Assembly: GCF_009689005.1 (NCBI RefSeq) | Contig: NZ_AP021879.1 | Span: forward strand, 6,605,724-6,669,723 | Length of the DNA: 64,000 bases | DNA from: Desulfosarcina ovata subsp. ovata | Lineage (GTDB): Bacteria > Desulfobacterota > Desulfobacteria > Desulfobacterales > Desulfosarcinaceae | Direction: 5' to 3' | In this document: one piece after another, positions 1 to 9,869 of the stretch | Position numbering within the stretch: the first letter of the stretch is position 1 | How the letters are laid out: every line of letters starts with the position of its first letter | Position numbers and translations under genes: made by a program | Notes under the pieces: generated by a model | The model's database searches: none | Told to the model about the DNA's origin: nothing | The model's input: the letters and a program-made list of their open reading frames with translations, nothing else

Positions 1-1821
1 CTGGGTTAAATCCGGCGCGCGCTCCAAATCGTTATGACTAACCCTGAACCGACCATCTTTGACCAACTCTATATTCTGAACGCCGCTATCCACATGCTTT
101 CTGATGAAATCCACGACAATCTTTTTGCTGCCAAACTCGACACTTTTGTCGTGGCATTCTCTCAGCATCTCCATTTCAAGGCCGATAAATGGACTGGAGA
201 AGACAACCGGGCACAATGACCGTACCGCGCCTTCGGTTCGCTGGGGATATTTTTCAAAAAAATGGGTTACCGAACGCCATTCCCTTCCATCATGCCTTGC
301 AATAAATTCAAACGAACTCAGATAGTATGTCTGGTCTGCGATATCCTCTTCGATATCATTCTGACACTTCAATGATACTTTCTTCCCATCGAAAACCCCT
401 TCGAGACATCCTTCAGGCAGTTCTCCGATAAACCATTTCACATTCAAGGATTCGGACGTCAACTGGCTTCGTCGCCGGCCTAGGTCGATAAACGCACGGG
501 GGCTGTTCAAGGACGTCAGCAGGGCAACCGCTTCAAGGATCGATGTTTTCCCGGAATTGTTGACACCGGCGAATAAATTTACCATGGTCAGGTCTTCCAG
601 CATGACCTTTTCGAACTTTTTGAATTCTTTAATATTGATCGATTTAAAGTGTGAGCGCGGCTTTTCAACCAAAAAAACGTTCCTCGTGGAGGCTGAAAGC
701 GCTTGCGCGTTTTGAATATCAATGACACCGGAAAGTTTTCGGGAAAGCTCGCCGATTTCAGAGCGGTCAGCGTCACTGATATGGCGGGACATGTTGAATA
801 TCGTTCCAACTTCCTGGTTAATGATGGACAATGCATTCTTAACTTTATCCTTGCTCAACACTTCGCTGGCAAGCGTTGCCTCGGCAAGGTTTCTGGATGC
901 GTCCAGATTGCCGAGCGCTTTCTGATCATCGATCAGTTTGGCAAGTTCTCTGATTTGGCTGGCTTTGGTGATAACCGGTTCTAATTTTCGAGAGTTTCCA
1001 ATAATATCCTGTTCAGCTTCGTCATCATCATCGATCACCTCTTCCTCTGATAGCCAACTGAAGAGTCGTTCAAGATTCATGGGCATTCCAGCTTGTTTTT
1101 GACTATCATTCCACTGCAGCCACTCTCTTAGATTACGGCTCCTGACAATCTCCCTGAAAAAGGAGTATTTTTCCGAGGTAAATTGATCCCCGTAATCGCT
1201 TTCCTTGTATTGGTCGATCAATGCCAAAGTGCTTAATGTTGCATTGAACTCCCGTTTACTGATCCCGATTGCCTTGCAGATATCATCGGCAATCATCCCG
1301 TGCTTTTCGTATAATGTGCGCAACAGCTCGGCCTGATTGATTGCCGGCCATTTCTTGTTGCCGCTGATGTGTTTAAGCCCCATCAACACCAAATGGTGGG
1401 TGTCATCCACGCCGGTATAAAACACGACCGGAAGTTTGGAAAAAATTTCCGGATTCAGGTTACCAAGATCGTAACCTTCGTGTTCATACCTCACCTGCAG
1501 CAGCTTCAAGGCCGCAACGCGGCGGTTTCCCTCGACAACCAAGTATTTCCCGCTGCCCAACTGACGGACCTGGATCTGGTCCACGGGCAAAAAACCGTTT
1601 TTTCTGAAGCTGTCAATCAAATCGCGAACATTTTCACCATTTTTCCCCAGCAGGATATTGTTTGTACGGCGCTGGACATCGGCATCCGTCAACCGGTCTT
1701 CATCGACAGGGGTATATTTTTCATCATCGATAAACCGGTAATTGTTCGGGTCCAGATAGAGGCTTTTCAGCCCTACCCGGGTTCGCCTGTCCTGGTTTGC
1801 ACGGTTTTCTTCCTGGTTCAT
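1..1821 (-). CDS. ParB-like/AAA ATPase fusion protein, C-terminus beyond window
   Basis: The reading frame starts at ATG 1821 (AGGTTGG just upstream; an in-frame stop lies about 50 nt further upstream) and stays open to base 1, giving 607 visible residues. Residues about 15-200 resemble a ParB/Srx-type domain, with VVEGNRRVAALKLL near residues 95-108 as the characteristic motif. About residues 405-440 carry a P-loop, LFAGVNNSGKTSILEAVAL, typical of OLD/RecF-like AAA ATPases (AAA_15/21), often followed by a TOPRIM nuclease, which would lie outside the window. Between them is a helical linker. It follows the helicase and methyltransferase genes in the same direction (139 nt gap), so a role in the same defence system is inferred. 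The fusion type is clear; the biochemical activity is not known. Confidence 0.8.
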   Translation of the reverse strand, partial: MNQEENRANQDRRTRVGLKSLYLDPNNYRFIDDEKYTPVDEDRLTDADVQRRTNNILLGKNGENVRDLIDSFRKNGFLPVDQIQVRQLGSGKYLVVEGNRRVAALKLLQVRYEHEGYDLGNLNPEIFSKLPVVFYTGVDDTHHLVLMGLKHISGNKKWPAINQAELLRTLYEKHGMIADDICKAIGISKREFNATLSTLALIDQYKESDYGDQFTSEKYSFFREIVRSRNLREWLQWNDSQKQAGMPMNLERLFSWLSEEEVIDDDDEAEQDIIGNSRKLEPVITKASQIRELAKLIDDQKALGNLDASRNLAEATLASEVLSKDKVKNALSIINQEVGTIFNMSRHISDADRSEIGELSRKLSGVIDIQNAQALSASTRNVFLVEKPRSHFKSINIKEFKKFEKVMLEDLTMVNLFAGVNNSGKTSILEAVALLTSLNSPRAFIDLGRRRSQLTSESLNVKWFIGELPEGCLEGVFDGKKVSLKCQNDIEEDIADQTYYLSSFEFIARHDGREWRSVTHFFEKYPQRTEGAVRSLCPVVFSSPFIGLEMEMLRECHDKSVEFGSKKIVVDFIRKHVDSGVQNIELVKDGRFRVSHNDLERAPDLTQ

Positions 1822-1960
1822 ATTCCAACCTATGTTTTTGATATGGCGAATGAAATGCTTACCGTCCCATATTCAGTTTGTCGTAAAAAGCTTTTCAAAT
1901 CAACCAGTTTGTCTTGTACCGCTGCCCATTTCAATCCATCATCGTTCGCTTCGGGATAGC

Positions 1961-4900
1961 TCAGGTGAATCTATCCTTGAACCAATCATACGCCCGTTTA
2001 TAATCCGCCTCACGATCCACGCCGGTAAAGGGCGGATAAAAGGTTTGGGTGACGGTGGAAAGGCTGTTATCGATGGGCCAAGTTACGGTCAAGGGGGTTT
2101 GGCCGTCCCAATTGTTTCGTGCTTCGCGTACCTCTTTGCCTCCTTTGTTTCTGCGAGTAGTATTCGGTATTAGAATTCCATGCGAATCATATTCGTCTAT
2201 TCGCTCATATGATTGCAACGTAGGAAATTGTAGCCGGTATATTGTTAAAAGCTCCTCAAGTTCTAATCCAAATGAAAGGGCTGTTAAGACATCAATCTCC
2301 AGCAAAGCCTGTCTTCGTGAAAAGTCGCTGCGCAGTGGGGCTTTCGGGTCCCATTTTATGGGATCTATGTTTTTCCAATCATATTCGTATGGGTTTGACA
2401 ATTTAGGGTCATTTATCGCCCAGATATCATAATGCATTAAACCAGTTGATACTTCTCTCCATAAATCGCTGTAATTTTTTGTTAAACAATTCAATCTAAG
2501 AGTCCTATTAATGATACAATCATTATAAGGTCCTTCAAGAATGGGCAATCTACCTACGATATCGTGCCTGCAATGATCTTTACCTGTAATTTTTATAAGA
2601 AAATCGCAGCAAATTGAATGCGTGAATCCGCTAAATAAGACCATTATTCTATCGTCATTGAAGATAATAGAAAAAAGACTATCAATATGCATAAAACCTT
2701 TTGGCAGAATTGCCGAAATTAGTGTCCGTGCATCTGATTGTTGTGCTCTTGTCCTATTACAATATTTATATTTATGTTTAAGAATTGGCTTTTTTATTGT
2801 TGCTTTACTAAAATTTATTTTTAAATCTAGCTTTTCTAAATACCCATCAACATCAATGGGTTTAAATTTAGTAGAAGGTAGAAAGTTTTCATCTATTTTA
2901 GTCAGATCAATTTCTTGATCGCTTCCATCTGCTATCGTAGTTCTACATAGTGGGGTTGCAACATACATATGCGTCATTGATAATATTACATCATCAGATT
3001 TTACAGGACAATAACATCCTCCCCTTATCTTTGAAATAATCCCAGCTCTGTCTGCGAGAGTTTCATTAAACATCATTGTAGGAAAATAGTCATTAATCAT
3101 TGAGGAAAGTGATTTAAACGGCGAGGATAACTTTGATAGGACACTTAACACGTCGGTGTTGTGGACTTGAAGCAATCGAGAACACTCTGCCGGAGAGTTC
3201 TTTTCTTCAAATAGCTTTGCATATATATTTAGGACATCAACTGTAATCGTAACAAATCTTTTTCGGTGTCCTTTTAAATTCCAACGCCCCTTTTCCGTTT
3301 TTAACCCTGGAATTGGATCATTTAAATTCACATGATTTCGGGACTCAATTAGAGTTTTAGGATGGATCAAATATGATAAGTTTTCAAAAAAAATATTTTT
3401 TGATTTTGATTTGAAGATATTAATACTAAAATTTCGATTAGATTTTACGTCCTTGAATAGTGGAAGCCAGTTTTGAAAATGATAGTGCGCTATCAATCTC
3501 TTGTAGTAGAAACTTCTAAATTTCATTCCTTTTGGATCATCATATACTCCTTCTGGGTGGAGCAAAGCGCCTAAACCTTCATTATTAATTATTTCGGCGC
3601 TCCGAATGATAAAATTTTTATATAAATTTGTACGCATTCCTTCCAAGTTTGGATATGTTAGTTTGTTGGCAAGATATGTAGACACTCCGCATACATCAGC
3701 AAACTTATTTGAATAAAAGCATACACTATCATTGTTTTCCATCAATTTAGGTGTTGCTATTTTCAGCTCTGCACTGTTTGCATTTTTTACTCCTAAGATG
3801 GGATCCATTTCGTATAATGTTGGCGCTTCTTTCCAATCGACTGGTATCCAGGGTGGATTACCTAATACTAAGTCAAACCCTACAATAGATGCCGATTTTC
3901 CCAAAATCTCAGGAAAAATTAGCGCCCAGTGATGAAAGTGATGTCCCCCGGCAATCTCCTGCCCCTTGCCGAACCAGGCCACGGCATCGGCCAGTTGGCG
4001 GCTGTCCGGTACTTGGCCGCCGGCGGCGAGCAGCAGACCGTCGATTTCAAAGCCCAGGTTGGCCGACAGAAGCGGCCGCAGGCTGGGTTCAGGGGGTTGG
4101 TCGCCCAGTAGCAGGCCGGCGGCGGCGAGGAATGCCTTGCGCGTGGGCAGGCTTTCGACGTCATCCAAGGGCCAGAACCACAACGCACACCAGGTATCCA
4201 TGAGCAACTTGAGACGTTGGAAGCTGCCGCTGTGGGCTTCCAATCGGGCACGGACCGTTTCCTGCTGGTCAAGATCGGGACTGTCTTTCAAGGCAACAGG
4301 GCCGCAGGACGGTCGGGGCCACACCGTGGCCGTGCAGGCCGTTTTTTCCAGGGCCTGATTGCGCTGATCCGTATAGGTCTGCCAGTGGACGTCGATTAAC
4401 TCGCAGATTCGCAGGGCTTCGGCAACCTCCTCCTGGTCCCAGGCGGTTTTGATCTCATTGTTGACCCAGTATTTGACCGCGTCGCACGCCTCGGAATGAA
4501 ACTGGCGCATGAGCGTGTCCTTGTGGGTCGGCACCATCTCCTCGTCAAACACCAGGAAGTGGTAAATCTCTTTTGGTTTGCGTGACTCACCTGGTTTAAG
4601 CAGACGCGGGACGGCGCCATTTTTTCCATAATGCTTCTTCTTTGAAAGTTGTTTGTCCGTCCATACGGCCCGGCGCGCGCCGATAAGACTGTTTCCGCAA
4701 CGCAACCGCAGCCCGAACCAGGGCGTGGCGCCGGATTGATAGCGATCCGGCTCGCCATTCTCGCCAAACTTGACCAGTAACCGGTGAATGCTGCCCAACC
4801 ATAAGGAGAGGGCGCCCAGCTCAACGGCGGTGGGGTTCAGGTCCACCCCATAGACATTGCGCGTGGCGATGTAATGCTTGACCCGCCGCAGCTCGTCAAG

Positions 4901-6853
4901 GTAGCGGCCCGGTTCGACATCCATCCCGGTCTGCTTCTGCTTGAGTTCAAGATAGTGCCGGGCCAGTTGGTCCGTGGCCTCGTTTAAAAAAGCGCCGCTG
5001 CCCATGGCCGGCTCGCAGATTTTCAGTTCCAGGATCCTGTCGGCATCCTCTGGCGTGAAATTTTTGAGCAGCTCGCGCAGGGCCTCTTCCACCAGACATT
5101 TGGTGAGTACTTCCGGCGTATAATATGAAGCGCTCTGTTCTCGATCAATGCCCGAGAGATGGAGAATGAAGGTCCCCTTGGTATAAATTCTGGGTTTTCC
5201 GTCGATGCGCTCGACGATGTTCTTCTCTTTTTCGTTTCGGAATTCGTCAAGCCGGGTGGCCGGCACAAACCAGGTGGGGGTTTTCTTGTCTTTAAAATCC
5301 CCTTTGGGCGGTTTGACCTGGATCAGGTTTTCCTTGGCAAACATGCCCTTATAGGAAAGCAACCCCTCGTACACCGCTCCCAGCTGGTTGATGCCCAGTT
5401 CGGCATAGTTGACCCGGCCAATGGATTTGTTTTTTTCATCCTGGCTCAGTGAAAGGTTACGGATGACGTTTTGCAGGCACCCGTTGGAAATCCGGGCATT
5501 GCCCAGCAACGGCGTGGCAGCCGGATCAAATAGCGTTGCGGTGAGCGGTCGTATGACAAAGGTCTTGGGTTGGCCGACGGAAGCGTTTGCTTCGAGGTGA
5601 CTGACCAGATTCTGTTGCTCATGATAGCGGCGGTCTTCAAATACGGAAGCCTGGATTGGTGGCCGCCCGGTTGCTGGTGGTTTGGATTCCTTGGGATTAA
5701 ATCCTTCGTGGATGATGTTGAACAGGATCCGTAAATGCTCATGGAAATAAGTGCCCTGCTCGGTGGTCGCGGTCAAGGGCGCCTGCTCCAGGTCCCGCAA
5801 GGATTCCAGGCTGTAGCCCAGCCGGTAGACGTCATCGGTAATGGGCAGGATATCCAGCTCACCGCCCCTGGCCTCGGCGTAAAAACAAAAAAGCAGGCGG
5901 TAAACGAAAATCAGCGCTTCATGCCGGAGATCTTCGGCATCGATTTTATCCGATCCATCCGGCAACAGTTCATTGTCCATGCGCCGGGTAAAAGAAATCT
6001 GCCGGCGGCGGCGATCATCCACCCATTCGTTGGCCAATTCAGAAATGGCTTCTCTAACGGCCCACTGCAGATTTTCCGTAACACCGTGGGCGAACTTATG
6101 ACTGTTTTCCTCGAAGGTGTCATGCAAAAGGTCGTCGGCCTGTCCATCCGGGCACAAGGTCCGGGCGCATAAAAAGGCGGCAATGTGGTCAAACGTTACC
6201 TTCTCCCCGCGGCCGAATGCATCATCAAAATCAAAGGCCAGATAGCGGCCTTGGGCATAGGTGTGTTTGTCCAGCAGCAGGACCAGACTGCCGGCCAAAA
6301 ACATGATCCAGCGGGGGGCGTCCTCCTCGGTAAACACCCGGCCGATCAGACGGGACCAGTTGCCGCTGCATAAGGGGTGCTCATCCTGCGCGTCGAGCTG
6401 GGCGGAAAGCGGCATCATTTCCAACGGATCTTCGCTGGGCCGGCCATCCTTGAGGCTGGTTTCCGGCAGGCAAAAGACGGTTTCGCAAATGACCAGCCAG
6501 GGTCGGTTAAAGCGGGTAACGCGGGCCATGGCCGGAACAACGGTTTTGGCGCCTTCCACCGGGATATCCAAGCGTTTTCGGTCGGTGTATCCCAGGTTTT
6601 CAAGAAGGTGTGCGTGCCAGGCAGCCAGCTCGTCGCCGGCCTGCCACCGATCATCGGGCACCATTTCCTCCAGGGCCTGAGTTTTGGCCCGGAAATATCG
6701 CTGGGAGAGCTGCTGCACCCGGCGGGGCACGGCATTGGAACCCTGCTTGCGCCATTCGGCGATCATATTTTTGACGTCTTTTGAAAAGGTGCTGGTTAGG
6801 TAGTGTGAGCTGTAATACTCACCGACATTGTTTATGCTGGTGTCCAACGACAT
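1961..6853 (-). CDS. Large N6-adenine DNA methyltransferase (Eco57I/DrmMI-like, 1630 aa)
   Basis: A 1630-residue protein with the class I AdoMet-binding motif EPAMGSGAFL near residue 612, preceded by SASYYTPEVLTKCLVEEAL, and the catalytic NPPW motif (VLGNPPWIP) near residue 996. Both are hallmarks of Eco57I/TaqI-type N6-adenine methyltransferases. The first ~580 residues are a helical N-terminal extension; the last ~600 are probably target recognition. The gene starts one base after the helicase stop, so the two are translationally linked. Methylation of host DNA as the self-marking arm of a defence system is inferred from the family and the helicase partner (compare DISARM DrmMI). The part downstream of NPPW (roughly 2150-3890) is visibly AT-rich while the rest is GC-rich, suggesting replacement of the specificity half. 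No obvious endonuclease motif was recognised. Confidence 0.88.
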   Translation of the reverse strand: MSLDTSINNVGEYYSSHYLTSTFSKDVKNMIAEWRKQGSNAVPRRVQQLSQRYFRAKTQALEEMVPDDRWQAGDELAAWHAHLLENLGYTDRKRLDIPVEGAKTVVPAMARVTRFNRPWLVICETVFCLPETSLKDGRPSEDPLEMMPLSAQLDAQDEHPLCSGNWSRLIGRVFTEEDAPRWIMFLAGSLVLLLDKHTYAQGRYLAFDFDDAFGRGEKVTFDHIAAFLCARTLCPDGQADDLLHDTFEENSHKFAHGVTENLQWAVREAISELANEWVDDRRRRQISFTRRMDNELLPDGSDKIDAEDLRHEALIFVYRLLFCFYAEARGGELDILPITDDVYRLGYSLESLRDLEQAPLTATTEQGTYFHEHLRILFNIIHEGFNPKESKPPATGRPPIQASVFEDRRYHEQQNLVSHLEANASVGQPKTFVIRPLTATLFDPAATPLLGNARISNGCLQNVIRNLSLSQDEKNKSIGRVNYAELGINQLGAVYEGLLSYKGMFAKENLIQVKPPKGDFKDKKTPTWFVPATRLDEFRNEKEKNIVERIDGKPRIYTKGTFILHLSGIDREQSASYYTPEVLTKCLVEEALRELLKNFTPEDADRILELKICEPAMGSGAFLNEATDQLARHYLELKQKQTGMDVEPGRYLDELRRVKHYIATRNVYGVDLNPTAVELGALSLWLGSIHRLLVKFGENGEPDRYQSGATPWFGLRLRCGNSLIGARRAVWTDKQLSKKKHYGKNGAVPRLLKPGESRKPKEIYHFLVFDEEMVPTHKDTLMRQFHSEACDAVKYWVNNEIKTAWDQEEVAEALRICELIDVHWQTYTDQRNQALEKTACTATVWPRPSCGPVALKDSPDLDQQETVRARLEAHSGSFQRLKLLMDTWCALWFWPLDDVESLPTRKAFLAAAGLLLGDQPPEPSLRPLLSANLGFEIDGLLLAAGGQVPDSRQLADAVAWFGKGQEIAGGHHFHHWALIFPEILGKSASIVGFDLVLGNPPWIPVDWKEAPTLYEMDPILGVKNANSAELKIATPKLMENNDSVCFYSNKFADVCGVSTYLANKLTYPNLEGMRTNLYKNFIIRSAEIINNEGLGALLHPEGVYDDPKGMKFRSFYYKRLIAHYHFQNWLPLFKDVKSNRNFSINIFKSKSKNIFFENLSYLIHPKTLIESRNHVNLNDPIPGLKTEKGRWNLKGHRKRFVTITVDVLNIYAKLFEEKNSPAECSRLLQVHNTDVLSVLSKLSSPFKSLSSMINDYFPTMMFNETLADRAGIISKIRGGCYCPVKSDDVILSMTHMYVATPLCRTTIADGSDQEIDLTKIDENFLPSTKFKPIDVDGYLEKLDLKINFSKATIKKPILKHKYKYCNRTRAQQSDARTLISAILPKGFMHIDSLFSIIFNDDRIMVLFSGFTHSICCDFLIKITGKDHCRHDIVGRLPILEGPYNDCIINRTLRLNCLTKNYSDLWREVSTGLMHYDIWAINDPKLSNPYEYDWKNIDPIKWDPKAPLRSDFSRRQALLEIDVLTALSFGLELEELLTIYRLQFPTLQSYERIDEYDSHGILIPNTTRRNKGGKEVREARNNWDGQTPLTVTWPIDNSLSTVTQTFYPPFTGVDREADYKRAYDWFKDRFT

Positions 6854-6854
6854 C

Positions 6855-9800
6855 TTACGCTGCCCCTTGAATAGCGATAATCAACCGTGTAGATGGATGG
6901 CTCGCGGCCTGAAAGTGGGAATCCCGCCAGTTTTTTTGCCGGTCGCGAACATAGTCGTTCATCTCTTCGATGTTTTGTTGAAGCTGTTTTGCTTTGTCTG
7001 AGCCTTGAGCGCATTCGTTTAACCTGTTGAGCAGGATGTCCTCCCGGCGATCTTTCCACTTTTTTAGGCGCCGCTCTTCCTTGCGCAACAGGGGAACCAG
7101 CTGCTTTTCACGTCGGTTTTTCAAGAAATGCATATGCTTGATGCTTTCATTGACCGCTGAATGCAGCAACGGCTGTGCGGCCAAAATGTTCGGTTCTGCC
7201 CCGGTATTGCTTATCTGATCGAATTTGACGGTGGACAGTACCCACTCGAGTGGCTGCTGCTTTGGTTTGGTGTCCCCTTTGAAAAAAGAAATCGCGTGTC
7301 CATCCACAATCAGCGGAATACCGCTTTTGGAGCTGACCTGACCGATAAAGCAGAAACAGAGTTGGCCGGGCTGCAAATGGGGTGAAACGATGATCGGCGC
7401 CTGACCGCGATCGACGGTCATCAGCAAGCGTTCGTTCAACCACTGCAAAATAGGATGCTGTTCACTGCAAAGAAGCTCATTTGACCAATACCCCGAGGCG
7501 TTGCGGGCCGCCTTGATGGCCAGTTCCACATGATCGGGATCGCCGGTCAACCGGAATTGATCGTTTTCGGGCCAGGATTCCATGGGGATGGCCGTGGCAC
7601 CAAAAATCACATTCGTGCGGTTTTCTGATTTGCCCAATCGGCGCTTGAGGTCATCGGGTGCATTGACGATAACCAGGCGGTCGGTGGATTGCAGCTTTAT
7701 GTAATCCGGATTGCGTTCTTTCAGGAATTGATAGCCGGTAATTAGGAAATCGCGATCCGCGAAAAGCCGAAACTGTTTTGATTGAAATGGTACGTCCTCG
7801 GATGGATTACTGGTGTCCGGGGCCGTTTCGTCATCATCCAACAGGAAACTCATGAAGTCGTCATGGTCTGCCTGACTGGCTTCTTTGAGCATCAGCTCCA
7901 GGGCATCGGCTTCCAGCGAGGAGCCATTGAGTTTCGAAGATGTTTTCTCCTCCAGCACATTGGCGTTGCCGGCCAAGATTCCCTGATTGGCGATGTATTC
8001 TTCCTCGGCCTCTGGATCGTAGAGTTGCAATACGCTTTCCCCGGACTGCCGCAGGTGGTTGATCTCTTCCACTTTGTCGATCAACCGATTGAAAATGGCC
8101 TGATCGCCTTTCAATAACCCCTGCCCGGTATTGACGATGATATAGCGCAGGATGGGGCTTTTTTCCTGTCCGAGTCGGTCGATGCGGCCATTGCGCTGGA
8201 TGAGGGTGATGATCGACCAGGGCAGGTCGTAGTGGATGATATGGTGGCATTCATGGTGCAGGTTGATGCCTTCGGAGGCCACGTCCGTGGCGATCATCAT
8301 TCGCAGGGGTGAGGATCCCGTGGCAAAGGCTTCAACAGTTTTCATTAAATGCGTATCCGGTGTCCCGCCATGGATAACCGCAATGGGCTGGTCAGATTGG
8401 CTTTCAAATTTATCATTGTGTTTTATTATGAAATCCTTAGCCAATGCGTGAGCCAGGGCGTCCTGGGTTTGACGGTATTCGGTGAAAATCAGAATACGCG
8501 GACTCTTCGGTTTGCCATTCCATCCGATTTCTGCAAGCTGCCGTTTCAGGATGGCATAGCGGGTTGATTTTTCAAGGGTGAGATTTTTCAGGCGGCTGCC
8601 CAATTCCTCTAACCGGGGAATTTCAACTGACGCTTCATCATCCCCGGCAAGCTTTGCCAGTCGGTTGGAGACGGTTTTCAAACAGGCTTCCGGACTGGAT
8701 AGAAACAACTTATAAAACCCATATTGAAGCAAGGCATTGTGCCGGCGCTTCTTTTGGAATTGATCGGCATCGTCATATTCTTGTTTCAGGTCCGCTCGCA
8801 GCTTGGCAAGTGCCTCATAGACTGCCTCTTCGGCATCGGTTGCATCGGCGGTGGTATGGGCCAAAGGGATAACCTCCCGTTCGGCCAGCATGCCGGTGGC
8901 GTCCTGGCGGATATCCTCTTTGAACCGCATCATGAAAAATTCTTTGATGTCCTGGGCATCATATTCTTTGAAATTGGGATCCGGTATGGCCGAGGGATCG
9001 AGCAGGGAAATCAATCGTCCGAAAGTCTCCTTTTTGCCATTGTGCGGTGTTGCCGTGGTCAGCAGCATGCTGTCCGAACGACGGGAAAGCAGGCGAGCCA
9101 GGCGATAGCTCAAATGGCGCTCCGGGATACTGGCACCGGCAACATTGTGGGCTTCGTCGATGATCACCACATCCCAACGCGTATCTTTCAGGAAATGCTC
9201 GTAACGGGCCACGTTTTTGAGGGTGTCGATGCTGATAATGACCCGGTGAAAGACTTCGAATGGATTTTTATTGCCAGGAATCTTGAGTCGAACCTTCGCG
9301 ATACCGGACGAATCCAATCGAACGAGAGGGATATTGAAGCGGTTCCAAAGCTCTGACTGAAATTGGGTGAGCATGGATTTTTTGGCCAGCACCAGAATTC
9401 GTCCGGCTCGACCACGCCGCATGAGCTCAGACAGAATCATCCCCACCTGAATGGTTTTTCCGAGACCCACGGCATCCGCCAGAAGCAACCTTGGACGCAA
9501 CTGCTGTAGCGCTCGCCGAACGGTGTCTTCCTGGAATTGCATCCGTTTGAAAACACCCAATCCGTCAAAATTCGGTTCGATACCGGTAGCTGGAACTTGA
9601 CGAAGATGCGCTTCTAAAAATAGCTTGGACAATTTGTACCCGTTGGAATCATCTTTGATGAGTTTCGTGCGGGTCGGATCCACAGGCGCAATGTCGTCCA
9701 GTTGGGTTAAGAAGATACTCTGGTGGCCCCTGACCAGATCATCGATCCCAACGCAATGGATGGCGAAGTTGTCCTCAAAATCGATGGAATCCGCTTTGGT

Positions 9801-9869
9801 AATTAACCACTCCGCATCGCGGCATAAAATCCGCGCCCCGGGTGTTGGTGGCGTTTTGCTTTTATACAT
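6855..9869 (-). CDS. SNF2/HepA-family helicase (DrmD-like, 1004 aa)
   Basis: Superfamily 2 ATPase of the SNF2/RapA type. Walker A is ADAVGLGKT (residues about 131-139), motif II is IIDEAH, motif III is TTATPHNG, and the C-terminal lobe has ATDVASEGINL followed by QRNGRIDRLGQ (motifs V and VI). The chosen start, MYKSKTPPTPG at 9869, has GAGG upstream and overlaps the stop of the preceding small gene by 8 nt; an in-frame ATG at 9914 lies inside that gene and is less likely. The C-terminus is charged and coiled-coil-like. SNF2 helicases next to large adenine methyltransferases are the core of DISARM class 1 (drmD-drmMI) and of helicase-methylase-ATPase defence loci. The helicase assignment is firm; the defence role is inferred from neighbours. 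Confidence 0.9.
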   Translation of the reverse strand: MYKSKTPPTPGARILCRDAEWLITKADSIDFEDNFAIHCVGIDDLVRGHQSIFLTQLDDIAPVDPTRTKLIKDDSNGYKLSKLFLEAHLRQVPATGIEPNFDGLGVFKRMQFQEDTVRRALQQLRPRLLLADAVGLGKTIQVGMILSELMRRGRAGRILVLAKKSMLTQFQSELWNRFNIPLVRLDSSGIAKVRLKIPGNKNPFEVFHRVIISIDTLKNVARYEHFLKDTRWDVVIIDEAHNVAGASIPERHLSYRLARLLSRRSDSMLLTTATPHNGKKETFGRLISLLDPSAIPDPNFKEYDAQDIKEFFMMRFKEDIRQDATGMLAEREVIPLAHTTADATDAEEAVYEALAKLRADLKQEYDDADQFQKKRRHNALLQYGFYKLFLSSPEACLKTVSNRLAKLAGDDEASVEIPRLEELGSRLKNLTLEKSTRYAILKRQLAEIGWNGKPKSPRILIFTEYRQTQDALAHALAKDFIIKHNDKFESQSDQPIAVIHGGTPDTHLMKTVEAFATGSSPLRMMIATDVASEGINLHHECHHIIHYDLPWSIITLIQRNGRIDRLGQEKSPILRYIIVNTGQGLLKGDQAIFNRLIDKVEEINHLRQSGESVLQLYDPEAEEEYIANQGILAGNANVLEEKTSSKLNGSSLEADALELMLKEASQADHDDFMSFLLDDDETAPDTSNPSEDVPFQSKQFRLFADRDFLITGYQFLKERNPDYIKLQSTDRLVIVNAPDDLKRRLGKSENRTNVIFGATAIPMESWPENDQFRLTGDPDHVELAIKAARNASGYWSNELLCSEQHPILQWLNERLLMTVDRGQAPIIVSPHLQPGQLCFCFIGQVSSKSGIPLIVDGHAISFFKGDTKPKQQPLEWVLSTVKFDQISNTGAEPNILAAQPLLHSAVNESIKHMHFLKNRREKQLVPLLRKEERRLKKWKDRREDILLNRLNECAQGSDKAKQLQQNIEEMNDYVRDRQKNWRDSHFQAASHPSTRLIIAIQGAA

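Noticed and set aside
1369..1959. 196-codon plus-strand frame near the left edge
   Set aside because: Antisense to the ParB domain, whose motif GNRRVAALKLL is convincing on the minus strand.
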